Source of the DNA: Lachnospiraceae bacterium A2
Lineage (GTDB): Bacteria > Bacillota > Clostridia > Lachnospirales > Lachnospiraceae
Length of the DNA stretch: 64,000 nucleotides
Reading direction: 5' to 3'
Assembly (NCBI GenBank): GCA_000403315.2
Contig: KE159636.1
Coordinates: 3,064,844 to 3,128,843 of the forward strand
The notes below the pieces were generated by a model. The model searched no databases, was not told the DNA's origin, and saw nothing but the letters and a program-made list of their open reading frames with translations. Position 1 is the first letter of the stretch; each line of letters begins with the position of its first letter. Shown here piece by piece: positions 1 through 9,123 of the stretch. Made by a program: the position numbers and the translations under genes.

Positions 1-946
1 AAAACCCTATTTCGGTTACGGTATCAGGAATTTCCACATTCTCTAAATTTGCGCATCCGTCAAAAGCACGCACCCCAATGGCTGTAATTTCTTCTGGGAA
101 CGTTACCTCTGCCCCCTTCCCAGCCGGGTACGCTACAAGCTTTGCCCGCCCCTTCTCATACAGGCATTTGTCAAAAATCTCGTAGGCTGACCCTTCCTGG
201 ACCTTGTATTCTGTTAAACTGGTGCAGCCCCCAAAAGCGCCTCCTTCTATTTCCATCCCCGCCGGAAGCACGACCTCTTTCAGGCTGGTACACCCCCTAA
301 AAGCCAACACGCCTATTTTCCGTTTCTCCGTTGTTTCCCCTTCTTGAAAAGTAAGGCTTTCTAAAGCGGTACAGGACTCAAAGGCACACATTCTCACCTC
401 AGTTACGCTGAGGGGGATCTGGATGCTTTTTAAGCTGGAACATCCTGTAAAAGCCGACTGCCCTATTGTTTTCAACCCTTCTGGGAAAACTATTTCTTCC
501 AACTGGCTGCAGCCCCCAAAAGCCGTCAGCTCTATTGTTTCCAACCCTTCTGGGAAAACCACTTCTTTCAGGTTCGAGCAGCCATAAAAGGTAAATTTAC
601 CAATTTCCTTTATGTCCGCCAAAATTGTAACCTTTTTCAAAGAAAATTCGTCTTCAAAAAGCTGCTCTTTTATTCCTGTTACAGGAATACCGTTTACCTG
701 AGCCGGAATGGTAACTTCCCCGAGTGACCCTTTATATTCCGTCACGATACCATTTTTATCAACTACAAAATCTTTTGAAATCTCTGTGCTGTCCCCGTCT
801 GTGGCGGCTCTTTGGGTTTCGGCTGGCAGCCCATCCGGCTGGCTAAAGCTGGAAAGCTCTGCTGCCGATACAACAGGCGCTTGGATAAGCAGCAGGGCGC
901 TTAAAAACAACGCCATAAAACGTATTTCCCGTTTCCAATTCCTCAT
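1..946 (-). CDS. BspA-like leucine-rich repeat surface protein (partial, C-terminus outside window)
   Basis: The reading frame is open from an ATG at 946 to the left edge, 315 codons, so the C-terminus is missing. Residues 1-29 are a signal peptide (MRNWKREIRFMALFLSALLL, then a VVSAAE cleavage region). A short acidic linker follows. From about residue 55 there are tandem BspA/LRR_5 repeats of the form FxGCxxLxxVxxPxxxxxIGxxAF. An AAGGAG ribosome site sits 8 nt before the ATG. The leader, signal peptide and linker start closely match the next gene (1081-3771), so the two are tandem paralogues. Family members are secreted and often mediate adhesion or host contact; that role is inferred. No promoter is certain in the 134-nt gap behind it, although TTGTAA/TATATA-like boxes exist there. 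Confidence 0.88.
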   Translation of the reverse strand, partial: MRNWKREIRFMALFLSALLLIQAPVVSAAELSSFSQPDGLPAETQRAATDGDSTEISKDFVVDKNGIVTEYKGSLGEVTIPAQVNGIPVTGIKEQLFEDEFSLKKVTILADIKEIGKFTFYGCSNLKEVVFPEGLETIELTAFGGCSQLEEIVFPEGLKTIGQSAFTGCSSLKSIQIPLSVTEVRMCAFESCTALESLTFQEGETTEKRKIGVLAFRGCTSLKEVVLPAGMEIEGGAFGGCTSLTEYKVQEGSAYEIFDKCLYEKGRAKLVAYPAGKGAEVTFPEEITAIGVRAFDGCANLENVEIPDTVTEIGF

Positions 947-1080
947 ATCCCCATCTCCTTTCTGGTTTTAGAAGGGGGTTCTGCAAAATGCAGCTTATAT
1001 ACACTATATGGCAGAGATTACAAAGTTTTGAATACCATATTTTGTATATAACAGCTATTTTGCAACAGCCCCCACCCTGA

Positions 1081-3771
1081 TTACCTTAAAATTTTCCCGC
1101 TACGTTTTACAGAGCTCCATGCCCCGTAAAGCTTCTGGGTCTTCTTGTTCACCTTCACGCTCTTATAGGCGCGCACACGCACGTAATACCGTTTCCCTCT
1201 CGCTAATTTCGGGATGGTTTTGGTGAGCGTTTTATTCTTGCTGATGGTAATGGCCTTCACGCCCTTTTTGAAGGCTCTGCTGGTGCAGTACTGGACCTGG
1301 TAGCCTGTGGCGCGCCCGTCCCTTTTCCAGCTTACTTTCAGTTTCCTGCCCCTAAATGTTTTTAAAGAAGGGGCAGAAGCCTTGGAGGGGCTGACTTTTA
1401 CCGTTACTTTCAGTGTTTTGGCATTGTAGCCGGAAGCGGTGGCCTTTACGGTGATTGTGGCAATCCCCGTGCCCTTGATGGTAACTTTGCCCTTTTTGTC
1501 TACAACCGCCACTTTCTTATCGGAAGTTTTGTAGGTAATTTTCGCGCCCTTTACCGCCTTTGCCTGTAAGGAAAATGCTTTGTCCCCGTACTTCTTTGTA
1601 AATACCTTTTTGCAGGTAAGGCCAATATTTTTCTTCTTAGCCTCTTTGATGGTAAATTCCTTGGTTACCGTCCCAGTATAACCCCCCGCGCCGGTGACAA
1701 TGGCTTTTGCCATGCCAGGATTGACATTATTTTCGTATTTCACGGTAAAATCCGTGCCACGGAGCTTCTCTGTCCCCTTTGTGACCGTTACCGCCGGCTC
1801 CTTTGCCTTGCCATCATAAGTATAGGAAGTTTGGCTTAAGGCTACGGTAAAGCCTGAATTGGAAATGTCAATTCCCTTAATGGTAAATTCCTTCGTTACC
1901 GTTCCGGTATAAAGCTTTCTCCCTGTGACAATGGCTTTTGCTGTACCAGGATTGATATTATTTTCGTAGTCCACCGTAAAATCTGTTCCTAGCCGCAGTT
2001 CCTGCTCTCCTTTTTTTACGGTAACACTAGGACTTTTTTCTTTGCCGTCATAATCATATACTGCCGGTTCCAGAGTTACAATAAATGCCGCGTTTGAGAT
2101 ATCATTGATTTCCTCTCCCGGTTCTTCCGTGCTTGGCGGCTGTGAGGGCTGTTCGGTGGAAAAGTCAATATTATTATTCTTTGCGTAAGTTTCTGCATAA
2201 GAACCTGCCTTGCCATAAATGGTCAGGCCTTCCTTATGCCAAATCGCATCATGTTCAATCCAAACAACAGACTCTGGGATTACCAGCGTCTTAAGGCTGG
2301 TACAGCCCTCGAAGGCCCGCGAGTCGATACGTTCCACCCCTTCTTGCAGGTACACGCTTTCTAATCCCGTACAGCCTCTAAATGCCTCGTTCCATACTGC
2401 CAGTGCCTTTCCCGGAATTGTGACCGTCTTCAATCCCGTGCAGCCATCAAAAGCATACGACCTGATATTGTCCACTGTTTCTGGGATTTTAATCTCTGTA
2501 ATGGCAGTGTAACAGAATAAAGTAGAAGAAATCGTTTTCAAATTTTTAGGGAGTACGGCTTTCGTAAGCGCCTCGCAGAGAGTAAACGCACCATCGCCGA
2601 TTTCTGTCACCGTATCAGGGATTTCCACGCTGGTTAACTTGCTTTTCGCAAAAGCGGATCCCCAGATGGCTTCAACCCCTTCCAGAAACCTTACCTCCGT
2701 CTTCCCAGCCGGGCAAGCTACAAGGTCTTTCCTTGGTTCTTCCCCAAATGATATCGTGGTGTCTTTATACAGGCATCCGTCAAAAATATCGTAATAGGAT
2801 GACTCCCCTGCAAGCTTAAATTCTGTCAGGCTGGTACATCCCTGAAACGTGCCTCCCGCCACGGATACATATCTTACTACCGGAAACACCACCGATGTCA
2901 GGCTGGTGCATCCCTCAAAAGCCGTATCGTTCAGACTACATTGCTGGCTACTTTCCCCATCTTCGAAAGTAATCTGTTCCAAAGCAGTACATTCCATAAA
3001 AGCCCCCTCATATATGAAATTTGTTTTGAGTGGGAAATGGATGCTTTTTAAACTGGTACATCCCATAAAAGCGTAATAGCCGATTTCTTTCAGGTTTTCA
3101 TTAAATTCCACCTTTGCCAGTTTCACGCAGCCTTTAAAAGATTCGCGCCCTAGTTTTTCCAATGAATTTGGAAAGACTACTTCTTCCAGATTGGCGCAGC
3201 CCTTAAAAAGATAGTCGCCAATCTCCTTTATATTTGCCAAAATTGTGACCTTTGTCAGTTCCTGCTTTTTCTCATCAAAAACCTTTTCCGCTATCCCTGT
3301 TACGGCAACACCTTCTACTTCGGCCGGGATGGTAAGTTCCCCGCCTGCCCCGTTGTATGCAGTCAGGATGCCCTTTTCATCTACAACAAACTCTTGGGCT
3401 TCCGTGCCAGTCCCTCCGTCGCCGCCTTCTGGTGTACCGCCGCTTTCACCGCCTTCTGGTGTACCGCCGCTTCCATCGCCTTCTGGTGTACCGCCTTCTG
3501 CACCTTCCCTGCTGTTATCTGGTACGCCTTCCCGGCTCCCGGCTGGCGCATCCCTTAAGACGCCCTCCCTTATGTCCTCCTGGTTCCCGTCTGCACCTTC
3601 TTCCTGGCTTATATCCTTAAGCCTTTCACCCGCTGGCTGGTTTTCTCCAGACAGTTCCTCCAACTGCCCTGTGCCGTGCAGCTCTGCCGCTGATACCATG
3701 GGGGCGGGGACAAGCAGCGCTGCGCTTAAAAACACAGCCATCAAGCGTTTCCCCAATTTCTTGTTTACCAT
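1081..3771 (-). CDS. BspA-like LRR surface protein with BIG2 and fibronectin type III modules
   Basis: This is an 896-residue secreted modular protein. Residues 1-29 are a signal peptide (ends VSAAE). Residues 30-125 are an acidic Gly/Pro/Glu linker with a 9-residue tandem repeat of GGTPEG type. BspA/LRR_5 repeats run from about 127 to 560. A Pro/Ser/Glu linker follows, then two copies of a roughly 70-residue Ig-like module (YDGK..P.VTV ... FTIK). A BIG2-like bacterial Ig domain covers about 714-796 and a fibronectin III-like domain about 797-896. No LPXTG sorting motif or SLH domain is visible, so the means of surface retention is unknown. An AAAGGAG site precedes the ATG at 3771. It is a tandem paralogue of the gene to its left. 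A role in adhesion is inference. Confidence 0.9.
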   Translation of the reverse strand: MVNKKLGKRLMAVFLSAALLVPAPMVSAAELHGTGQLEELSGENQPAGERLKDISQEEGADGNQEDIREGVLRDAPAGSREGVPDNSREGAEGGTPEGDGSGGTPEGGESGGTPEGGDGGTGTEAQEFVVDEKGILTAYNGAGGELTIPAEVEGVAVTGIAEKVFDEKKQELTKVTILANIKEIGDYLFKGCANLEEVVFPNSLEKLGRESFKGCVKLAKVEFNENLKEIGYYAFMGCTSLKSIHFPLKTNFIYEGAFMECTALEQITFEDGESSQQCSLNDTAFEGCTSLTSVVFPVVRYVSVAGGTFQGCTSLTEFKLAGESSYYDIFDGCLYKDTTISFGEEPRKDLVACPAGKTEVRFLEGVEAIWGSAFAKSKLTSVEIPDTVTEIGDGAFTLCEALTKAVLPKNLKTISSTLFCYTAITEIKIPETVDNIRSYAFDGCTGLKTVTIPGKALAVWNEAFRGCTGLESVYLQEGVERIDSRAFEGCTSLKTLVIPESVVWIEHDAIWHKEGLTIYGKAGSYAETYAKNNNIDFSTEQPSQPPSTEEPGEEINDISNAAFIVTLEPAVYDYDGKEKSPSVTVKKGEQELRLGTDFTVDYENNINPGTAKAIVTGRKLYTGTVTKEFTIKGIDISNSGFTVALSQTSYTYDGKAKEPAVTVTKGTEKLRGTDFTVKYENNVNPGMAKAIVTGAGGYTGTVTKEFTIKEAKKKNIGLTCKKVFTKKYGDKAFSLQAKAVKGAKITYKTSDKKVAVVDKKGKVTIKGTGIATITVKATASGYNAKTLKVTVKVSPSKASAPSLKTFRGRKLKVSWKRDGRATGYQVQYCTSRAFKKGVKAITISKNKTLTKTIPKLARGKRYYVRVRAYKSVKVNKKTQKLYGAWSSVKRSGKILR
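3424..3504 (-). repeat. Three-copy 27-bp in-frame tandem repeat in the LRR protein linker
   Basis: The string gccttctggtgtaccgcc starts at 3424, 3451 and 3478, a 27-bp period. On the minus strand each unit encodes nine residues of GGTPEG(G/D)(E/G)S type. The near-identical DNA copies suggest slippage-prone length variation of the surface-exposed linker. Confidence 0.85.
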
Positions 3772-3951
3772 ATGCCATTCTCCTTTCTGGTTTCAGGAAA
3801 TGTTCCGAAAACCGGCCTGCGCCATGGCAGTTTTTTCGGAAATTCCCCATAGTTTACTGTTCTATCCAAACATATAATATAGGGAATGCTTTGTAAACCG
3901 GGCCTGCAATTATAGCTGTTTTCCCCGCAAAATTAACAGCCGTGGGACGGC

Positions 3952-4000
3952 CTAGAGCGTGTCTGAAAATTCATTCCTACAATTTTCAGACACGCTCTAG
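3952..4000. repeat. Perfect 20-bp inverted repeat with 9-nt loop
   Basis: The arm at 3952-3971 (CTAGAGCGTGTCTGAAAATT) is matched exactly by its reverse complement at 3981-4000, with loop CATTCCTAC. No T-run follows on either strand, so a standard terminator is unlikely. The GTGTCTGAAAATT core resembles terminal repeats of some insertion sequences, so this may be a minimal MITE or IS remnant. It lies between the divergent LRR gene and the Cys/His-repeat gene. Confidence 0.75.
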
Positions 4001-4114
4001 TAAAATGTGATAAAAATATGAAAATTTTCCAAATTTTATGCAAGGAAACCAAATGCCGTGTCGTATTGTATATAGAAGAACATATTAACCAGCAACTTTT
4101 GGGAGGAATCGCAA

Positions 4115-4741
4115 ATGAAATTTTTAGGGAACTGGAAAAAAGCCGCTTGCGCCGTTTTGGCAGCTATTGTATGCATAGGCAGCTCTGCAATGCCTGTCAT
4201 GGCACACGGGCACCATGGAGGAGGGCACCACAGCGGCTGGGGCGGCAGTTACGGGGGATACAGCAATCCCGGGACTTACTGCTCCTACCATCACTACAAC
4301 CACCAAAACATGGCGGAATGTTCGAATTACTGCGGCGTACACAACGCAGTGCACAACAATATGGCAGAATGCTCCAACTACTGCGGCGTACACAACACAG
4401 TGCACGGCAATATGGCGGAATGCCCCAACTATTGTGCATACCACAAATCTGTCCATACCAATGTAAAAAACTGCAGTAACTATTGTGCATACCACAAGAC
4501 AACCCACAAGAACATCAAAGCCTGCAAAAATTACTGCGCATACCACAAGACAACCCATAAGAACATTAAGGGCTGCAAAAACTACTGTAAAGTGCACAAA
4601 AAAATCCATGCAAAAATGAAAAGCTGCAAGTATTACTGTGCATACCACAAAAAAGTCCATGTAAAGAAAACAGCCTGCAAGAACTACTGCAAGCTGCATA
4701 AGACAACCCATGCAAATGGAAAGAAGCATACTTCCATTTAA
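4115..4741 (+). CDS. Exported protein with eight 17-residue Cys/His repeats (C-X3-C-X2-H-X3-H)
   Basis: I do not recognise this 208-residue protein as a named family. Residues 1-30 are a signal peptide ending AMPVMA. Residues 31-50 are a His/Gly-rich stretch. From C69 the chain is eight exact 17-residue repeats, with first cysteines at 69, 86, 103, 120, 137, 154, 171 and 188. Each has the pattern C-x-N-Y-C-x-x-H-x-x-x-H, and a half-repeat lies before them (C56, H59, H63). Early repeats are acidic (NMAE spacer), later ones very basic (KNIK, KKIH). The regular Cys2His2 spacing suggests metal binding outside the cytoplasm, which is inference. A GGGAGG site lies 8 nt before the ATG. The gene stands alone. 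Confidence 0.88.
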   Translation: MKFLGNWKKAACAVLAAIVCIGSSAMPVMAHGHHGGGHHSGWGGSYGGYSNPGTYCSYHHYNHQNMAECSNYCGVHNAVHNNMAECSNYCGVHNTVHGNMAECPNYCAYHKSVHTNVKNCSNYCAYHKTTHKNIKACKNYCAYHKTTHKNIKGCKNYCKVHKKIHAKMKSCKYYCAYHKKVHVKKTACKNYCKLHKTTHANGKKHTSI

Positions 4742-4773
4742 CCGCCGTTCCATGGATAAAATGGCAAACAGGA

Positions 4774-4806
4774 AGCCCCAGCAGATGCTGGGGCTGCTTT
4801 CGTCTT
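4774..4806 (+). terminator. Probable intrinsic terminator of the Cys/His-repeat gene
   Basis: AGCCCCAGCA (4774-4783) pairs with TGCTGGGGCT (4786-4795), followed by a T-rich stretch (gctttcgtcttt), about 30 nt after the stop codon. Confidence 0.65.
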
Positions 4807-4810
4807 TCCG

Positions 4811-5095
4811 GAAAATATATTTGGAACTGGTATTGCAAAGCCAAACTGCATATGCCATACCGGCAGGCAAAACAGCCCATCATTTCCACTTCCTTTCCCC
4901 AGCCCACATACTTGTCCCACGCCTCCGGTACGCCTTTCTGGTGCCTGCACGGCTGAAAAATGCCAACATAAACTCCTGCAAGTCCGGGGGGACTTCCGTA
5001 TATTCTGGCACCAGTTCCCGGAAGCCCCACCCCGACGTACGCATTACATTCATAGTAATCATAAAGGTTGCCTATGCCCTCGCCAATCCACACTC
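4811..5095. other. Intergenic stretch without a supported gene
   Basis: Several short open frames exist on both strands here, but none has a convincing ribosome site, composition or recognisable motif. I see no repeat or RNA structure. Confidence 0.5.
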
Positions 5096-7492
5096 TTATT
5101 CACTTACCAATTCTTTCACAGACACCCGGTGAATCATCCTCACCACCACCCACGTCCCTGCAAACATGCAGGCCGGCAACAGTAAAATCCCAACAGACAC
5201 TCCTTCCAAAGAATTGACGAATGGAAATTCTGTAAGCCCAAACTCTTTGGCGTATGCCCCCAGCGCCCCAGGCATGATATACGTTCCCGCCAAAAATCCC
5301 AGTACCGTTCCCACCACGGCAGGCAGGCAGTTTTGCCACAGATAAATCTTCAAAATCTCCCGTGACGTCATCCCCACAGCCTTCAGCAATCCGATTAATT
5401 TCCGCTCCTGCCTTACCAGCAAAAAGGTAAGATTGGTTGTCACCAACACCACGGTCACAAGCAGCAGCCCTAACACAGTCCCTGCAATGGGCGCCAAAAT
5501 ACCTGAAATATTCTCCCCATTTGACTTTGAGGCAATAAATGTAAACCTGCCTCCATATTTCTCATTCAATTCCTCGGCATACTCCCATTTATCCGTCCCG
5601 GCCTTCAGTACAAGCATGTAATCCCCTGACTTTTTCTCTCCTTTTACAAATGAATCCAAATCATCCGTGACCATCCGTATGACTTTCCCAGAATTTGACA
5701 ACGTCTGAAAAATCCCTGTAATTTCATACTCCTTCTTTTCCCCATTTATGAATAATTCCATCGTCTCCCTGATCTGAAGCCCATATTCTTCCGCAAGTGC
5801 CATCCCAATGCCAATCTCATTTTCTTTTTGGGGACGCCTGCCAAAGAGAGATTTATCTTTCACTTTCTCATTCCATGGCAGCTCATAAAGCTCTGCCACC
5901 ATGCTCCACCAGCTTTCCCCCTTTCCTGGCTGATACTTAGGGTACACTTTATTGACCCCATAAGTATAATCCACCCTCGGGTCTTCTCCCAATTCGCCTA
6001 TTACCGCACTCGCAGGCGTATCTTCCAGAGAAGAAACATAAATGTCTGTCCGGATGAAGCCCCATGTTTCCGGATCCTCGTCAATATTCCTGACACTATT
6101 CAGGCAGCCCACGCAGACGGTGGCAAGGCCTCCGAATATCAGCGACATCCCTGCAAGATACAGATGCCTGATCTTCTTATCCTGCATCCTCCTCAGGGCA
6201 TAATACAATTCAAAAGACCTGCATCCCTTATCATATGTATCTGTCCTCTCTTTTCTGCCTTTTCTATCTTCCTTCCATGCGCTTCTTCTCACCGCATCAG
6301 ACGGGTTTAATTTCCAAATTTTAAATATGGGGCCAAAGCACGCCAGCAAAACCACTGCTGCCACAAGGAAGCAGGCCAGGAAGGGATAGCGTTCTGTTCC
6401 AGTAAAAGAAACCTCTTTAATACCCATATCTCCCAGAATTTTCCTGATGATCCCCCGGTTCAGCCATACGCCCGCCATACTTCCCAAGGCTCCCCCGGCC
6501 GCCCCGATGCACCCATAACAGGCAAGATAGCCGCCGATAATCTGCCCGCTGCCCATGCCTAATGATTTACAGACGCCAATATACCTGACTTCCTCATCCA
6601 TGTCGCTTTTTACCAAAAACAAGGACAGCAAAACCACCGTAGCAGAAAGGATAAGGCTCACCAAGCACATTACCGCCCCTGCCATCTGGTAAATGGAGGT
6701 ATATCCCCCTTTGATCTGCCCGTAGGTATAAACCGTATCCCCCAAAGGCATCTGGAAATGTTCCTCCGTCCTGCGGATAAATTCCTGCTCTGCCTTGGGG
6801 CTATATTGCCCAAACCTGATTTCCAGATAACTGGCGCCATTATTTTCTGCCAGCGGAAACTGGGAAATCCTGCCGTATCCGCACCACATCCGGTAAATAT
6901 TGGTACTGCTGCCGCCAAAGACAGGATCAACGGCAATTTTTGCCACCCTTACCTTTACAGGCGCGTCTGCGAACTGCAAAGAAACCGTATCGCCCACTTT
7001 CAGGTTCAGCACATTTGCTATTTTATCCGTAATCCAGATCTCGTCCCTGCCTGGCATCTCCCATTCGGAACCGTCTAAGTTCCCCGGCGAGAGCAGGCAT
7101 TCCCCATCTGGAAGGATTTCCTGTGATTCCTTGGCCTTTGAAATGGTTTCCGGCAGCTCTAATAAAATCCCGTTGCTTAATTTTACACCGTCTTTTTCAA
7201 TATAATCAATGGTCTTCGTATTTTCTGTAATCTGGTAAGAAAGCCCCTCAGAAGAACGCTCCATATACTGTCGGACCTCCTCGCCGGAAACCACTTCCTT
7301 ATTCCAAAGACAGCACATCTGCGCCCCCTTCATCCCTTCATATGCCCGGTCAAATATTGTGTCTAATTCCTGAAGGAACACCAATGCATTTACCAGTAAA
7401 GCCGCTGTAATCAGTATACAGCTTCCTAACAGCAAGTTTGAAAACTTCCTTCTTTTTAACTTTGCCCGCCCACACAGAATACCTGCTTTCAA
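5096..7492 (-). CDS. ABC transporter permease with two FtsX domains
   Basis: This is a 798-residue membrane protein with the layout of a macrolide/lipoprotein-type (type VII) permease. It has an N-terminal membrane segment (about 22-46), a large extracytoplasmic domain, and three segments of the first FtsX domain (about 265-400). A second such unit starts near residue 440 (LYLAGMSLIFGGLATVCVGC), with its own outer domain and a C-terminal FtsX domain (LVRQERKLIGLLKAVGMTS motif). It follows the ATPase gene with one base between them, so the two proteins should form one transporter. Likely roles are peptide-antibiotic resistance or envelope lipid/lipoprotein handling; the substrate cannot be read from sequence. 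Confidence 0.88.
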   Translation of the reverse strand: MKAGILCGRAKLKRRKFSNLLLGSCILITAALLVNALVFLQELDTIFDRAYEGMKGAQMCCLWNKEVVSGEEVRQYMERSSEGLSYQITENTKTIDYIEKDGVKLSNGILLELPETISKAKESQEILPDGECLLSPGNLDGSEWEMPGRDEIWITDKIANVLNLKVGDTVSLQFADAPVKVRVAKIAVDPVFGGSSTNIYRMWCGYGRISQFPLAENNGASYLEIRFGQYSPKAEQEFIRRTEEHFQMPLGDTVYTYGQIKGGYTSIYQMAGAVMCLVSLILSATVVLLSLFLVKSDMDEEVRYIGVCKSLGMGSGQIIGGYLACYGCIGAAGGALGSMAGVWLNRGIIRKILGDMGIKEVSFTGTERYPFLACFLVAAVVLLACFGPIFKIWKLNPSDAVRRSAWKEDRKGRKERTDTYDKGCRSFELYYALRRMQDKKIRHLYLAGMSLIFGGLATVCVGCLNSVRNIDEDPETWGFIRTDIYVSSLEDTPASAVIGELGEDPRVDYTYGVNKVYPKYQPGKGESWWSMVAELYELPWNEKVKDKSLFGRRPQKENEIGIGMALAEEYGLQIRETMELFINGEKKEYEITGIFQTLSNSGKVIRMVTDDLDSFVKGEKKSGDYMLVLKAGTDKWEYAEELNEKYGGRFTFIASKSNGENISGILAPIAGTVLGLLLVTVVLVTTNLTFLLVRQERKLIGLLKAVGMTSREILKIYLWQNCLPAVVGTVLGFLAGTYIMPGALGAYAKEFGLTEFPFVNSLEGVSVGILLLPACMFAGTWVVVRMIHRVSVKELVSE

Positions 7493-7493
7493 A

Positions 7494-8264
7494 TTACCAC
7501 CCTCTCTCCTTTAAAAAGCCTGTCAGTTCCTGCTCGGCATCCTCTGGCTTTGCCTGTGCAAAATTCAGTTCTCCTTTTACGCGCCCATCTTCAATATAGA
7601 CCACCCGCTTTCCCCTGGCAGCTACTTTCCTGTCATGGGTGACTAATATAATCGTCTGCCCGCCCTGGTTCAATCCGCTTAACAGAGCCATAACCAGCTT
7701 TGTCTGCGCTGAATTTAAGCTCCCTGTAGGCTCATCACACAAAAGGAGGGTCGGTTTATTTATGACAGACCGCAGAATCGCCACCCTTTGCTGCTGCCCT
7801 CCGGAAAGCTGGGAAGGGTATTTTTGGGCATGATCCTTTAACCCGAACCGGCCACATAGCCGGAAAATGGCTTCCTTCTTTACCGGACGGCGCGCCAGCA
7901 GCATCGGAAGCAGGATATTTTCATAGACTGTTAGATCTGGAATCAAGCATTGCTGCTGGAATACAATCCCGATATTCGACCTCCGGAACAGGGACCTTGC
8001 CTTTTCCCCCATTTGGCTGAAATCCACATCCTGGTATTTCGCGGACCTTTTGTCAGGCACCGTATACCTTACCGTTCCCTCGTCAAAACGGTCAATCCCC
8101 GCAAGTAAGTGCAGAAGGCTTGTCTTTCCGGAACCGGAGGCTCCCATAAGCACCACAAATTCTCCTTCCTGAACTTCCAGGTCCACACCGTCCACGGCCC
8201 TGCTTTCCTGCATACCCGCAAAGTACTTTTTTGTCAGGTTCTTTACCTCTAATAATTGTCCCAT
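7494..8264 (-). CDS. ABC transporter ATP-binding protein (MacB/LolD-like)
   Basis: This 256-residue ATPase has Walker A (GASGSGKTS, near residue 39), the Q-loop region (FQQQCLIPDLTV), signature LSGGQQQR, Walker B LLLCDEPTG and the H-loop VTHD. The family normally pairs with an FtsX-type permease, which is the next gene. The start overlaps the 3' end of the upstream regulator gene by 16 bp, and an AAAGGAGA site precedes the ATG, so translation is probably coupled. A GNAT or response-regulator partner is not present. Confidence 0.94.
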   Translation of the reverse strand: MGQLLEVKNLTKKYFAGMQESRAVDGVDLEVQEGEFVVLMGASGSGKTSLLHLLAGIDRFDEGTVRYTVPDKRSAKYQDVDFSQMGEKARSLFRRSNIGIVFQQQCLIPDLTVYENILLPMLLARRPVKKEAIFRLCGRFGLKDHAQKYPSQLSGGQQQRVAILRSVINKPTLLLCDEPTGSLNSAQTKLVMALLSGLNQGGQTIILVTHDRKVAARGKRVVYIEDGRVKGELNFAQAKPEDAEQELTGFLKERGW

Positions 8265-9052
8265 TCCTGTCTCCTTTCATTCTCCATCCTCCGTTTTACC
8301 TGGTACAGCACAATCACATAGACGGTCTTGGCGATTGCCGTATAGAATAACGTCAGCACAACCTGGGCAAACGCAGGCCCGATCCTCGTAAAGTCGCTTA
8401 AATACCCCGCATTCAGATAATTCAGCAGGGAAAATAATCCGATTGACGCGATAACGCCCCCCACCGACAAGGATAATGCGCCTGCATATTTGACGGCTTC
8501 CATGGATGATTTCATTTCTTTTCCAGATAATTCCGTTCCCGGCGCAAGTAACCTCCATGCGTTCAAGTAATCATGGAACCGCCCGGAAAAGGTGATAATC
8601 AGAAATTTTAACCCGGAAAGGTAACACAATGTCGGCAGATCAAGAATATCAACGATGCCTCCCATGGGCAGGCTTGAAACGAGTACCCCGGCAAATGCAA
8701 GGGCAATGCACACAATGCCTGTCACTGTGCCAATCCCTCTGCCCTTCCTCTTTTCCTCGTCTTCATTGAGCTTTCCCACAAGCCCCACCAGATTGCTCTC
8801 AGATTTTTTCACATATTCCTCCGCCGAAAATTCTTTGGATGAAAACGCTTCTCCTGCCAGCAATTCATTTACATCAATATGCAATTCCTGGCTGAGCTTT
8901 AAAAGGATGGAAGCATCGGGCAGCCGGTTTCCCGTTTCCCACTTGGATATGGTCTTGTCTGTTACGCCAATCCGTTCTGCTAGCTGCTTCTGTGAAAGTC
9001 CCTGCTCCTTTCTCATACTTGCGATAAATTTTCCGATTTTCATCTGGTCCAT
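8249..9052 (-). CDS. XRE-family regulator with C-terminal membrane segments
   Basis: This is a 267-residue protein. Residues 1-65 form a helix-turn-helix of the XRE/Cro type (IGKFIASMRKEQGLSQKQLA ... TDKTISKWETGNRLPDAS). After an acidic linker come about four hydrophobic segments (starting GTVTGIVCIALAFAGVLV). ATG 9052 is preferred over an earlier in-frame ATG because AGGAGG lies 7 nt upstream of it. It is first in an operon with the ABC ATPase and permease. A membrane-tethered XRE regulator next to an ABC exporter suggests envelope-stress or drug sensing, which is inference. Confidence 0.87.
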   Translation of the reverse strand: MDQMKIGKFIASMRKEQGLSQKQLAERIGVTDKTISKWETGNRLPDASILLKLSQELHIDVNELLAGEAFSSKEFSAEEYVKKSESNLVGLVGKLNEDEEKRKGRGIGTVTGIVCIALAFAGVLVSSLPMGGIVDILDLPTLCYLSGLKFLIITFSGRFHDYLNAWRLLAPGTELSGKEMKSSMEAVKYAGALSLSVGGVIASIGLFSLLNYLNAGYLSDFTRIGPAFAQVVLTLFYTAIAKTVYVIVLYQVKRRMENERRQEWDNY

Positions 9053-9094
9053 TGTCTTTCCTCCTGATACAGCAGATGTTTTACTGTTGTTAAA

Positions 9095-9123
9095 ACTATA
9101 GTACATTACCGCCGGGGATACAA
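9095..9123 (-). promoter_or_regulatory. Sigma-A promoter of the XRE-ABC operon
   Basis: On the minus strand TTGTAT (9118-9123), a 17-nt spacer and TATAGT (9095-9100) lie about 43 nt upstream of the chosen start. A short palindrome, TCTCC-GATTT-GGAGA (9144-9158), lies just upstream and could bind a regulator, but this is weak. Confidence 0.75.

Noticed and set aside
3245..3877. Long plus-strand open frame across the LRR gene
   Set aside because: It is antisense to a strongly supported gene, with Pro/Ser-rich composition caused by the Gly/Glu codons on the other strand and no ribosome site.
4124..4870. 248-codon minus-strand frame over the Cys/His-repeat gene
   Set aside because: The open frame is a by-product of the 51-bp repeat; the plus-strand gene has the signal peptide, ribosome site and terminator.
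4880..5062. Small minus-strand frame downstream of the permease gene
   Set aside because: No family pattern and no ribosome site; neighbouring frames are equally open.
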